Shown: one piece after another, positions 7,930-17,600 of the stretch
Position numbering within the stretch: the first letter of the stretch is position 1
How the letters are laid out: each line of letters starts with the position of its first letter
Assembly (NCBI RefSeq): GCF_041903755.1
Contig: NZ_JBBWVE010000028.1
Span: 26,660-90,659 of the forward strand
Direction: 5' to 3'
Length of the DNA: 64,000 nucleotides
DNA from: Thiocapsa roseilacustris
GTDB taxonomy: Bacteria > Pseudomonadota > Gammaproteobacteria > Chromatiales > Chromatiaceae
Notes under the pieces: generated by a model
Databases searched by the model: none
Told to the model about the DNA's origin: nothing
Seen by the model: only the letters and a program-made list of their open reading frames with translations
Translations under genes and position numbers: made by a program

Positions 7930-9348
7930 CTAAGGCACCCGAACCGCATGAAACATGCGCCCGTCGCCCCGCTGGACCAGAATTGCAACGGACCGACCCG
8001 ACTGGATCGCATCGAGGATCCGATTGAACCCTGCCAGATCCTGTACCGGCTGGTTGTCGAGCATCAGGATCACGTCGCCCACGCTCAACCCCGCTTGTTC
8101 CGCGGGTCCGGGCTCGACCCCTTCGACCAACACACCGCCTGCAACGACGGCCAACGCCTCGCGCTGCTCCGCCGTGATCTCGCCCGCGAAGAGACCGATC
8201 CGATTCGCCGACACCTTCTCCGGCTCGCCGGGGCGAGCCGCGATCTGATCCTCTTCCGGTAGCTCGCCGATCTCGATGCCGAGATCGACCAGCTCGCCGA
8301 CTCTAAGCACTTGCAGTTGCACGCGCTCGCCGACCGGCGTCATTCCGACCATGGGCGGCAAGGCACTCGAGGTCGGAATCTCCCGTCCGTTATAGGTCAC
8401 GATGATATCGCCCGGCCGTATCTTCGCGGCCTCGGCCGGACTCCCCGGCAGGACCTGTGCGACCAATGCCCCGCGCGGCTGATTCATCCCGAATGATTCG
8501 GCAAGCTCCCGGGTCACGTCCTGAATCAAGACCCCCAGCCACCCGCGGCTGACCCGGCCCTTGGTCTGCAGCTGATCGACCACGTCCATCACGACATCGA
8601 TCGGGATCGCGAACGAGAGTCCCATGAAACCGCCCGTGCGGCTGTAGATCTGACTGTTGACACCGACCACCTCGCCGTCGAGGTTGAATAAGGGTCCGCC
8701 CGAGTTGCCAGGATTGATCGCCACGTCGGTTTGAATGAAGGGAATGTAGTTTTCGCTCGGAAGACTGCGACCTTTGGCGCTCACAATCCCCGCGGTGGCG
8801 GAGGACTCGAATCCGAAGGGCGAGCCGATCGCCAGCACCCACGCACCGACCTTGAGGTTCTGAGCGGCGCCGATCTTGACCGCCGGAAGCCCCTCGCCAT
8901 CGATCTTCAGGAGCGCAATGTCGCTGCGTTTATCCGTGCCGACCAAGGTCGCCACGAACTCGCGCCGATCACTGGTGCGCACGATGATCTCCTCCGCACC
9001 CTCGACGACATGGGCGTTGGTCAGTACGAACCCATCGGTCGAGATGATGAATCCGGATCCGAGGGAACGCGATTGAGCGCTATTGTCCGGTAGGGCACCG
9101 TCTTCGCCGAAGAAATGCCGGAAAAAATCCTGAAGGGGACTGTCTTCCGGGAGATCGGGAACTGAATATTCACGTAACTCCGCGGCCGAGACCGGCGCCT
9201 GTTTGGTGCTGATGTTGACCACCGAGGGGCCGTTCTCGGCGACGAGATCGACAAAGTCCGGAAGCATCCGGCTGGCCGCAAGCCCGGGCATGAGCGCGCC
9301 GCAGACCAATGCCGCGAGGGCGAAGGAGAAGATCGGGATGGGGCGCAT
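7930..9348 (-). CDS. mucD: Periplasmic serine protease of the DegP/DegQ (MucD) family
   Basis: A 472-residue protein with signal peptide (residues 1-25 or so). The trypsin-like domain has His in LTNAHVV, Asp in SDIALLK and Ser in NPGNSGGP, so the triad is complete. Two PDZ domains follow (around residues 265-355 and 385-470; VLPGSPAEAAKIRPGD and VEPGPAEQAGLSVGD). It degrades misfolded envelope proteins. It is the last gene of rpoE-rseA-rseB-rseC-mucD, the order known from Pseudomonas algU-mucABCD, where MucD restrains the sigma-E response. A gap of 175 bases separates it from rseC, so it may also have its own promoter. I chose ATG 9348 because the signal peptide follows directly. Confidence 0.93.
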   Translation of the reverse strand: MRPIPIFSFALAALVCGALMPGLAASRMLPDFVDLVAENGPSVVNISTKQAPVSAAELREYSVPDLPEDSPLQDFFRHFFGEDGALPDNSAQSRSLGSGFIISTDGFVLTNAHVVEGAEEIIVRTSDRREFVATLVGTDKRSDIALLKIDGEGLPAVKIGAAQNLKVGAWVLAIGSPFGFESSATAGIVSAKGRSLPSENYIPFIQTDVAINPGNSGGPLFNLDGEVVGVNSQIYSRTGGFMGLSFAIPIDVVMDVVDQLQTKGRVSRGWLGVLIQDVTRELAESFGMNQPRGALVAQVLPGSPAEAAKIRPGDIIVTYNGREIPTSSALPPMVGMTPVGERVQLQVLRVGELVDLGIEIGELPEEDQIAARPGEPEKVSANRIGLFAGEITAEQREALAVVAGGVLVEGVEPGPAEQAGLSVGDVILMLDNQPVQDLAGFNRILDAIQSGRSVAILVQRGDGRMFHAVRVP

Positions 9349-9523
9349 GGATGCTCCGAAATGAAAAGGTTCGATCGGGCGGCCGCCTCGACCGCAGCGG
9401 TGCGGATGTCGCCTGATCGCGTTTGGAGGCTGCCGAAACCTTGTCGTCCGCAAGAAAGGGTCGTCCCGCCGGGCTGCTGCGCCGGAAGGTCGGGTGACTG
9501 GTTCGGATCGGCAACGACCCGAA

Positions 9524-10003
9524 TCAGAGTGCCGTCGGAATCACGACCGGCACACCCCGCTCGATGCGACAGACTACCGCCTGCTGATCCGGACGAGTCC
9601 GTGACCGCGCACTGTAGCCGCGCAGCCAGAGCAACGCCAGAGTGAAGCCAAGCCCGGCACCGAGCAGCGCCGCCGCATCGGCATAGCGTCCTCCGGCGAT
9701 ACCGGCAAGGGCTTCTCCCGCAAGCGCACCGCCGAGAAGGCCCGCCAGCGGTGCGAAGTAAACCGCAAAAGACACCGAAAGGAGACCCTGCTCGGAGATC
9801 CCGAGCACGACCCGCTCGCCAACCGACGCCTGCGCCTGATTCAATGCTTCAACCTGAATCGAGCTGCGCCCGAAGAAGCGCTCGATCAGTGATGTTCCGC
9901 AGGCACCGTGCGCGGCACAGCCCCCGCAGACCGTGCGCCGCTCGATCCGGACCCGGGCATAAGAGCCGTCGATCGAAACCACGACACCTGATTCTTCGAT
10001 CAT
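9524..10003 (-). CDS. rseC: SoxR-reducing/sigma-E modulating protein RseC (MucC)
   Basis: A 159-residue membrane protein. It has an N-terminal soluble part with the cysteine motif CGGCAAHGACGTSL (C-x2-C-x5-C), followed by two membrane segments around residues 78-100 and 110-130. This is the RseC/MucC layout. In E. coli the homologue RseC modulates sigma-E and, with the Rsx complex, helps reduce SoxR. It starts 8 bases after the rseB stop. ATG 10003 is chosen because the family motif MIEESGVVV begins there. Confidence 0.9.
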   Translation of the reverse strand: MIEESGVVVSIDGSYARVRIERRTVCGGCAAHGACGTSLIERFFGRSSIQVEALNQAQASVGERVVLGISEQGLLSVSFAVYFAPLAGLLGGALAGEALAGIAGGRYADAAALLGAGLGFTLALLWLRGYSARSRTRPDQQAVVCRIERGVPVVIPTAL

Positions 10004-10010
10004 CGGCGGG

Positions 10011-10979
10011 TCACTCCGACGGGTTCTCGACACGTTGAACACCGAGCACGGCCGCTTCGACAGTCGCGGACGGGACCTCGCCGACAGCAGTAATCTGGTA
10101 ACCGTCGACTTGCCGTCCGGCCGCGTGCACGGCACCAATATGGGCCGACCCGCTCAGCCCGTCGCGGGTATCGTCCTCGATGTAGACGGAATACGCGGAG
10201 AGCCTATCGGTAAAAAGGAAGTGCTCGACCGCTGCACCGCTCGGATGGTCCATCGCGCCGTGGCGGACCAATTGGAAGCCGGGCGGACGCTCGTCGAAAC
10301 GCCAGCGGCCCTCGTCCCGGGCCGCAGGGGCACTCCGCAGCCCGACCGCCTCCGCCCTCGCAGGCACGGTCGGGACAGTCGTATCGACCGTGATGGAGGT
10401 GAACATCAACTGCTCGAGTGACGAGCCGTTGCTGTCGATCAGATCGGACTTCAGCGGCAGGTAGGTTTCCCGATCGACAAAAAACCGATATCCGTATCTC
10501 AGATCATCGCGCGGGATGATCCCGACCACCTCCGTGTCGCGCCCGGCGACCCGCGCGATCCCTTGAATCTCGATACGATAGTGATCGCCGAGCTGCTCCG
10601 GGGCAATTCCGTCGGTGTTCAAGAGTCCGCCTGCTCCGGACGGACGTTTGACCGAAATCGGATGTCCGTCGGGCAACACGCACATCACACGATCACGCTC
10701 GCGAGTCACCGCCTTGATGGGACCACTCAGCGACAATAACCGCTCCTGGACCTGTCCCGCCTCGTAGCGATGCACCAGGTGCAGGGCCTCGAGTCGGTTG
10801 TCGTGCGAGTAGACCAGCGTACCCTCGTAGCTGAGCGATCTCAGCGCCTCGGCCATCCGCTGAAGAAGGTCGCTCGCGCGCTCGGTCACTTCGTCGGCAA
10901 GGGTTGCCTGGGCCAACAGCGACAGCACGAGAAACATGCCCAGCCGGTCCGGGAAACGCGGGTTAACGGCCCGCTTCAT
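10011..10979 (-). CDS. rseB: Sigma-E regulatory protein RseB (MucB)
   Basis: A 322-residue periplasmic protein with a signal peptide ending near QATLA. The sequence LRSLSYEGTLVYSHDNRLEALHLVHRY is typical of the MucB/RseB N-terminal lipid-binding-like domain; the C-terminal domain follows. RseB binds the periplasmic part of RseA and protects it from DegS cleavage until envelope stress signals bind. The ATG at 10979 lies inside the end of rseA (17-base overlap), which indicates translational coupling and equal amounts of the two partners. Confidence 0.92.
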   Translation of the reverse strand: MKRAVNPRFPDRLGMFLVLSLLAQATLADEVTERASDLLQRMAEALRSLSYEGTLVYSHDNRLEALHLVHRYEAGQVQERLLSLSGPIKAVTRERDRVMCVLPDGHPISVKRPSGAGGLLNTDGIAPEQLGDHYRIEIQGIARVAGRDTEVVGIIPRDDLRYGYRFFVDRETYLPLKSDLIDSNGSSLEQLMFTSITVDTTVPTVPARAEAVGLRSAPAARDEGRWRFDERPPGFQLVRHGAMDHPSGAAVEHFLFTDRLSAYSVYIEDDTRDGLSGSAHIGAVHAAGRQVDGYQITAVGEVPSATVEAAVLGVQRVENPSE

Positions 10980-11523
10980 AGCCGACGAAGGTCGCATAAG
11001 GCAGCATGCCCTTGGCCCCGGTCGTCGGGGCAGTCTCTTGGTGGGTCACGAGATAAAGATCCAGCTTGTTGGCCAGCTCGGGGTGGTCCAGGTCCCATCG
11101 CTTTGCCGGTACGACGAGGGCAGCCGGCTGCGCGGCAAAGGTCGGCGCCGCGGCGGGAACATCCGAAAGCGAGCCCGCACCGTCGAAGAGGCTCGGGGCC
11201 ACGAAAACCGCAAGAAAGGCCGCCGCTGCTGCAAGCGCGATACCTGCGATCGGCCGGTTGGGTCTCGCCCGCTCGGCACCGCGCCCGCGCGGGGCGAAGA
11301 CAGCGGGCTCATGAGCGATCCGCTCGCGGACCACATCAGCAACCCCGCGGTATGATCCTTGAATAGGCTCGCCGCGAATCGCCGAACCGATCGCGTGAAA
11401 GCGCTCCCACGTGCCCCGCAGGTCGGGATCGCGCGTCATCGCATCGACGAGGCGCGCGGTCCCGGCGGGATCGAGCGTGCCGTCCTGAAGCTCGGAAATG
11501 CGTTGTCGTAGCTCGTCGCTCAT
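10963..11523 (-). CDS. rseA: Anti-sigma-E factor RseA (MucA)
   Basis: A 186-residue protein. The N-terminal part (MSDELRQRISELQDGTLD..., then RGTWERFHAIGSAIRGE) is the sigma-binding domain of the RseA family. A single membrane segment follows at about residues 93-112 (IAGIALAAAAAFLAVFV), and a periplasmic tail ends with VGYEAGR. It holds RpoE at the inner membrane until regulated proteolysis. I prefer ATG 11523 over the in-frame ATG at 11550 because the family conservation begins there and a purine-rich AGGCAAG lies upstream. Confidence 0.92.
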   Translation of the reverse strand: MSDELRQRISELQDGTLDPAGTARLVDAMTRDPDLRGTWERFHAIGSAIRGEPIQGSYRGVADVVRERIAHEPAVFAPRGRGAERARPNRPIAGIALAAAAAFLAVFVAPSLFDGAGSLSDVPAAAPTFAAQPAALVVPAKRWDLDHPELANKLDLYLVTHQETAPTTGAKGMLPYATFVGYEAGR

Positions 11524-11671
11524 TGCTGCTTGCCTGGGCTGAGAATTCATGTGTTGGATGGCCGACGTAGAGGGATCATCTCGACATCCCCGGCCGGGCG
11601 GTTACGCCGCGGAGCGGATTCGACCTCGCATGCCGCAGACCGCTCGCTGACGTTTTGACGCCTGCAAGCCG

Positions 11672-12250
11672 TCATGGTTCGAGGAGCGGCCTCAACCGCT
11701 TGTCGATTGCGTCCCTGGCGCGAAAAATCCGCGAGCGTACGGTACCGATCGGGCACGCCATTGCGGTTGCGATTTCCTCGTAGCTCATGCCCTCGAGCTC
11801 ACGCAGGACGATGGCCGTGCGCAGATCGTCGGGGAGATCGTCGAGCGCACGCTGCACGGTCTGCGCGATCTCGTCGGTCAGGGCGAGACGCTCGGGCGTG
11901 CCCGAATCGCGAAGGCGAACGCCCATGTCCATCTGCTCGGCGACCTCGGCCTCGACATCGTCCCCCGGGGGGCGGCGTCCCTGAGCTACCAGGTGATTCT
12001 TCACCGTGTTCACTGCGATCCGGTAGAGCCAGGTGTAAAACGCACTCTCGCCGCGAAACGCCGGCAGCGCGCGGTATGCCTTGAGAAAGGCATCCTGGCT
12101 GACGTCCATCACCTCGCTCGGATCACGGATATACCGAGAGATCAGATTCGCCACCTTCTGCTGATACTTCAACACCAAGAGGTCGAACGCGCGCTTATCT
12201 CCGTTCTGGGCGCGCGCCACGAGCACCTGATCGGCTGTGCGCTCAGACAT
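11672..12250 (-). CDS. rpoE: RNA polymerase sigma-E factor
   Basis: A 192-residue ECF sigma factor. Region 2 contains DKRAFDLLVLKYQQKV and the DVSQDAFLKAYRALPAFRGE block; region 4 contains LPDDLRTAIVLRELEGMSY with the helix-turn-helix IATAMACPIGTVRSRIFRAR. It directs transcription of envelope-stress genes. The anti-sigma gene rseA follows after 148 bases, a larger gap than in most relatives. ATG 12250 begins the family-conserved MSERTADQ. A promoter resembling its own recognition sequence lies just upstream, as expected for autoregulation. Confidence 0.95.
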   Translation of the reverse strand: MSERTADQVLVARAQNGDKRAFDLLVLKYQQKVANLISRYIRDPSEVMDVSQDAFLKAYRALPAFRGESAFYTWLYRIAVNTVKNHLVAQGRRPPGDDVEAEVAEQMDMGVRLRDSGTPERLALTDEIAQTVQRALDDLPDDLRTAIVLRELEGMSYEEIATAMACPIGTVRSRIFRARDAIDKRLRPLLEP

Positions 12251-12292
12251 GGACGCGGGCCTTGGCGCTGCTGACCAGCAATTCCGTTGGCA

Positions 12293-12318
12293 TGGACAAT
12301 TCCCCGATTCGGAAGTTC
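12293..12318 (-). promoter_or_regulatory. Candidate sigma-E promoter of the rpoE operon
   Basis: On the minus strand GAACTT (12318-12313) is followed after 15 bases by GTCCA (12297-12293). This resembles the sigma-E consensus GGAACTT plus TCTRA/GTCNA-type -10 element. The transcript would begin near 12286, about 36 bases before the rpoE start, consistent with the autoregulated promoter known in E. coli. The -10 match is imperfect. Confidence 0.4.
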
Positions 12319-12523
12319 TTGAGCACACTCAAGTGCGGCCGAGGCCCTCTAAATAAAGCGACAAACCTTGATCCCGCCCATGAAATGGGTGAGTTTACGG
12401 CGAACCGCCTCGATCGCCCAACTCAACCCGATCACACTCGGGATAGAAGCTCGTGAAGACGCAGGTCTCAACCCGTCCGGCCTCGACGCCTGACCCATAC
12501 CCTACCGTTCTAAGGTTCCGATC

Positions 12524-14152
12524 ATGCCAGCCACGCCTCACCGTTACGACGTTCTGATTCTCGGCAGCGGCGCCGCCGGATTAAGCCTTGCACTGCGCCT
12601 ACACGAGGACCTTTCGGTCGCCGTGGTCTCCAAGCGAGAGCTCCGGGAAGGCAGCACGCTCTATGCGCAAGGCGGCATCTCGGCCGTGCTGGATGCAACC
12701 GACTCGATCGAATCCCATGTCCAGGACACGCTGAAGGCCGGGGCCGGGCTCTGCGACCGTCGCGTGGTCAAGCAGATTGTAGAGCGCGGACCGGACAACA
12801 TCCGCTGGCTGCTCGATCAGGGCGTGGAGTTTACACGGGACGAAGCCAGCGCATCGACAGGCGGCTATCACCTCACCCGCGAAGGCGGTCATACCCATCG
12901 CCGGGTCATCCACGCCGCCGATGCAACCGGTCGTGCCGTAGCAACGACGCTCGAGGCACAGGTGCGCATCAAGCCGAACGTCACCCTGTTCGAGCAGCAC
13001 ATCGCCGTCGACCTCATCACCTCCAAGCATCGCCCCGGCAAAACGGACCGGCGCTGTCTCGGCGCCTACATCCTTGACTTAGGCACGGGACAGGTCGAAG
13101 TCTACCTCGCGCGTTTTGTCGTCTTGGCGACCGGAGGGGCGAACAAGGTCTATCTTTACACCAGCAACCCGGATGTCTCCACCGGCGACGGCATCGCGAT
13201 GGCCTGGCGAGCCGGATGTCGGGTCGCGAATATGGAGTTCATGCAGTTTCACCCGACCTGTCTCTATCACCCGGAGGCCCGCTCCTACCTGATTACGGAG
13301 GCGTTGCGCGGAGAAGGCGCGCGTCTGTTGTTGCCCGACGGCGAGCGCTTCATGCCCCGCTTCGATCCACGTGCCGAGCTCGCCCCGCGCGACATCGTGG
13401 CACGCGCCATCGACCACGAGATGAAGCGGCTCGGTACCGCCTGCGTCTATCTCGACATCTCGCATCGCCCCGCCGATTTCGTGATCGAGCATTTCCCGAC
13501 CATCCATCAACGTTGTTTGAAGCTGGGAATCGACATCACCACCGATCCCATCCCGGTCGTCCCGGCGGCACATTACACGTGCGGCGGCGTGATGGTCGAT
13601 GACCGAGCCCGCACCGATCTGCCCGGTCTCTACGCGAGCGGCGAGACCGCCTACACGGGCCTGCACGGAGCGAACCGGATGGCCAGCAACTCGCTTCTGG
13701 AATGTCTGGTGTATTCGGAGCTGGCGGCCGAGGATATTGCACGCCTGATGAACGAGATCCCGCACCCGCCCGAGGTGCAACCCTGGGACGAGAGCCGGGT
13801 TACGGAGCCGGACGAAGAGGTGGTGGTCACACACAATTGGGATGAGCTGCGGCGTTTCATGTGGGACTATGTCGGTATCGTACGTACCAACAAGCGCCTG
13901 CGCCGCGCCAAACGCCGTGCGGACCTGCTGCAACAGGAGGTCATCGAGTACTACAGCAGATTCCGGGTCAGCAACGACCTGATCGAGCTGCGCAACCTGC
14001 TTGAGGTCGCCGACCTGATCATCCAATCGGCGCTGCGGCGGCGCGAGAGTCGCGGACTGCATTACACCCTGGATTTTCCGGACAAGGACGCGACCCAGCG
14101 TACCCCGACCATCCTGATCCCGGACAGCTACCGACCACGACACGGCGATTGA
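12524..14152 (+). CDS. nadB: L-aspartate oxidase
   Basis: A 542-residue flavoprotein. The FAD-binding motif VLILGSGAAGLSLAL is near the start; STLYAQGGISAVLD, GGHTHRRVIHAADATG and HPTCLY are fumarate reductase/NadB family motifs, and the late YASGETAYTGLHGANRMASNS closes the FAD domain. It oxidises L-aspartate to iminoaspartate, the first step of quinolinate and NAD synthesis. Length matches E. coli NadB (540). It is divergent from rpoE, the arrangement also found in E. coli. Confidence 0.96.
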   Translation: MPATPHRYDVLILGSGAAGLSLALRLHEDLSVAVVSKRELREGSTLYAQGGISAVLDATDSIESHVQDTLKAGAGLCDRRVVKQIVERGPDNIRWLLDQGVEFTRDEASASTGGYHLTREGGHTHRRVIHAADATGRAVATTLEAQVRIKPNVTLFEQHIAVDLITSKHRPGKTDRRCLGAYILDLGTGQVEVYLARFVVLATGGANKVYLYTSNPDVSTGDGIAMAWRAGCRVANMEFMQFHPTCLYHPEARSYLITEALRGEGARLLLPDGERFMPRFDPRAELAPRDIVARAIDHEMKRLGTACVYLDISHRPADFVIEHFPTIHQRCLKLGIDITTDPIPVVPAAHYTCGGVMVDDRARTDLPGLYASGETAYTGLHGANRMASNSLLECLVYSELAAEDIARLMNEIPHPPEVQPWDESRVTEPDEEVVVTHNWDELRRFMWDYVGIVRTNKRLRRAKRRADLLQQEVIEYYSRFRVSNDLIELRNLLEVADLIIQSALRRRESRGLHYTLDFPDKDATQRTPTILIPDSYRPRHGD

Positions 14153-14679
14153 GGACAAGGTCGCTTGCGGGCATTTAGACCGTGTAGGAACGGATGAAAA
14201 AGAAGTAAAACGACTCGACGAGAGAATACCTTTACCGCGGTTCTCGTTGTCGTTGTCGTTGTCGTCCTCGACAGCGACTAACGACAACGACAACGACAAC
14301 GACAACGATTGGATTCAGAGCTCATGGTAGTTCCGACACGTGACCTCGCCTCGAGCTTGAATATCGATCACCGGGGAACGGTCGTTCGGCAGACCCACCG
14401 CACCCCGATGAAAAGGGAAGCGACCGATCGCCCGTTTCTCAATGCTCAAGATTGACTTAGCCCGAAGGCGACCATTTTCGAAGTAGGTTATATTGCCGCG
14501 TTACGTCGGAGCGCTTACAAGGGTCCTCGCGCGCGTCGATTTCGCTGTCCGATTCGATGCGTCGCCCGGCCCGACCGTCGCGCACCCGCGGCCCAACGGC
14601 ACCGCCCGGTTCCGCCCGCGTTAGCCCGCGATCCGCCCGGTCCCGCCCGACATCCCCCCGCAATTGGAGAACGATCAAG
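14153..14679. other. Intergenic region upstream of ppsA
   Basis: 527 bases without a convincing gene. It holds the CGTTGT/ACAACG inverted repeat at 14244-14308 and, closer to ppsA, GC-rich DNA that is open in the ppsA frame but not protein-like. The ppsA promoter should lie here; I could not pick a -35/-10 pair with normal spacing. Confidence 0.5.
14244..14308. repeat. CGTTGT/ACAACG inverted repeat, copy 1
   Basis: Runs of TCGTTGTCGTTGTCGT (14244-14265) and ACGACAACGACAACG (14281-14308) face each other across a 15-base spacer and could form a long hairpin. Related elements lie at 18285-18407 and 49975-50110. This copy sits about 90 bases after nadB and lacks the conserved flank seen in the other two. 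Confidence 0.75.
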
Positions 14680-17600
14680 ATGACCGACTATGTCCGCTGG
14701 CTGAGCGAGCTCGGAATGGACGACGTCCCCGTCGTCGGCGGCAAGAACGCGTCGCTCGGCGAGATGATCCAGAACCTCACCGACCTGGGTGTTCAGGTGC
14801 CGGGCGGATTTGCGACGACCGCCGACGCCTACCGCGAGTTCCTCGCCAAAGATGGACTGGACGAGCGCATCCAAGCGGTCCTCGACGCGTTGGACGTCGA
14901 CGACGTCACGGCGCTCTCCCAGGCCGGCCCGCGCATCCGCGGATGGGTCATGGAGCAGCCCTTCCCGGCGGCGCTTGAAGCGGCGATCGACGACGCCTTC
15001 GCCCGTCTGACCGCCGAGGCCGGCACCGCCGCGGTCTCCTGGGCCGTGCGCTCCTCGGCCACCGCCGAGGATCTGCCCGACGCCTCCTTTGCCGGTCAGC
15101 AGGAGACCTTCCTCAACGTCGAGGGTCTGGACAACATCAAGCACCGGATCAAGGAGGTCTTCGCCTCCCTGTTCAACGACCGGGCCATCTCCTACCGCGT
15201 CCATCAGGGCTTCGAGCACCGCAATGTCGCCCTCTCGGCCGGCATCCAGCGCATGGTACGCAGCGATCTTGCCGCCTCCGGGGTCATGTTCACGCTGGAT
15301 ACCGAATCGGGTTTTCGCGACGCCGTCTTCATCACCTCGAGCTACGGGCTCGGCGAGATGGTCGTGCAGGGCGCGGTCAACCCCGACGAGTTCTACGTCC
15401 ATAAGCCCACGCTCGCCGCCGGCCGGCCCGCGATCCTGCGCCGCAGCGTCGGCGACAAAGCGATCCGCATGGTCTACGACGGCACCGCGGGCACCAAAAG
15501 CCCGGTGCGCACCGAGGATGTCCCCGACGCCGATCGGCAGCGCTTCAGCATCACGGATGCCGAGATCGAGCAGCTCGCACGCCAGGCGGTGCTGATCGAG
15601 CAGCACTACGGCCGCCCGATGGATATCGAGTGGGCCAAAGACGGCAACGACGGCAAGCTCTATGTCGTACAGGCGCGTCCAGAGACCGTGCAGAGCCGCT
15701 CCGGAAACGTGATCGAGCGCTATGTGCTGCGCGAGAAGGGGCCGGTGCTCACCACCGGTCGCAGTATCGGCAGCCGCATCGGCGCCGGCGCGGCCAAGAT
15801 CGTCTCGAGCATCGCCGACATGCACCGTGTCGAGGCCGGCGACGTCCTGATCACAGACATGACCGACCCCGACTGGGAGCCGGTGATGAAGCGCGCGGCG
15901 GCCATCGTCACCAACCGCGGCGGGCGGACCTGCTTCTCCGGTGACACCCTCCTGCTGACCAACCGGGGATTCATGACCTTCGCCGATCTCCATGCGCGTG
16001 GGCACGATGGAATCCGCGTGCCCTCCCTGCATCGCGATACGCTCAAGGTCGAATGGAAGCCGGTCGAAGCCGTCATACAGAAGCAGGCGGCCACGATCAA
16101 GGTCGAGATCTCTCAGACCGGCCGGATGCAGGGCAATACCCTGACCCTGACGCCTGATCACAAGATGCTCAATCTGGCGGAAGCAAAGCTGGTCGACAGC
16201 GAGATGCAGCGGATACTTGAGGATGGCGACGCCGTCCTGCTCGCTCAGCATTTGCCGCAGCTCTCCAGCTCCACCGACAAAGAGCGCTCGCTGGCCTATC
16301 TGCTCGGCGGGCTCATGAGCGATGGCCACATCCATCTGACCCGGACCCACGGCGAGGTGACCTTCATCAAGAAGCCGACCGAGCTCAAGCAGCAGTTCAT
16401 CGCCCGCATGAACACAGCGCTGCTGGAGAACTATGGCAAGGGCTTCAGTACCTCCGCCAAACAGGTCTCGCAAGGTTTCATCCGGGGCGCGCAAGTCGTC
16501 GGTCAGGCCAACGCCTATCGTTGTTATTCCAAGGCCATCGCCGAAGATCTGAGCCTCGAACAGGAGGGCATCGTCACCACGCTCCTGCAGGCCGACGTCG
16601 ACTTGGCCGCGAGTTTCCTCGCCGGTCTGATCGATGGCGATGGCAGCTTCAAGCATGGCCGCGTCAATCTGTATGTGTCGGATACCGAAACGCTGCAAGC
16701 CGTCGCGGTAGCCTGTCTTCGGCTTGGCACGGTGCCGCAGGTCACCAGCAACCGCCACATCCATAACGTGCAGATCGTCGAGAAACTCGATCTGATCGGG
16801 CAGTATACGCAGCGCGTCAAGTGTCGTGACGAGCGCCGGGTCGGCAGCCGCTTCTTCAACACGCGCCAACTCTTCAGCGCCGATGTCAATTCGGACGTCA
16901 ACAACCGGGTCAGAAAGGGCTATCTGATCGCCGAGCGCGCCATCGCCGAGAGCCTGCCGCGATTGGATTCCGCGCAGGCCGCGCGCCTGCAAACCCTGCT
17001 GGATTCGGATGTCCGTCAATCCCGAGTCCGTCTGGTCGAGACGCGCGGGGAAGAGGCGGTCTACAACATCACGGTGGCCGACCATCACAACTATATCGTC
17101 TTCACCGAGCGCTATTCCCCGGTGCTGGTCAACAACTGCCATGCGGCGATTATTGCCCGCGAGTTGGGCGTGCCGGCTGTCGTCGGCTGCAACAACGCGA
17201 CCGACGTGGTGCAGGACGGCCAGCTTGTCACCGTCAGTTGCGCAGAGGGCGACACGGGTCTCATCTACGACGGCAAGCTGGCGTTCGACTACAAGACCGT
17301 CGAACTCTCGGCCATGCCCGAGATCCCGGTAAAGATCATGATGAACGTCGGCAACCCGGATCGTGCCTTCGCCTTCGCGGCCACGCCGAACGCCGGTATC
17401 GGTCTGGCGCGTCTGGAGTTCATCATCAACAACATGATCGGGATCCACCCCAAAGCGCTGCTCGAATTCGACCAGCTCCCGGCGGACCTCAAGGCCAAGA
17501 TCGCACCGCGCATCGCCGCCTACAAAAGCCCGCGCGAGTTCTACATCGCCAAGCTCGCCGAAGGCATCTCGACCCTGGCCGCCGCCTTCGCACCCAACAC

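Noticed and set aside
14244..14308. CGTTGT/ACAACG runs as a CRISPR-like array
   Set aside because: Simple hexamer runs in inverted orientation without unique spacers; the element recurs with a conserved flank elsewhere.
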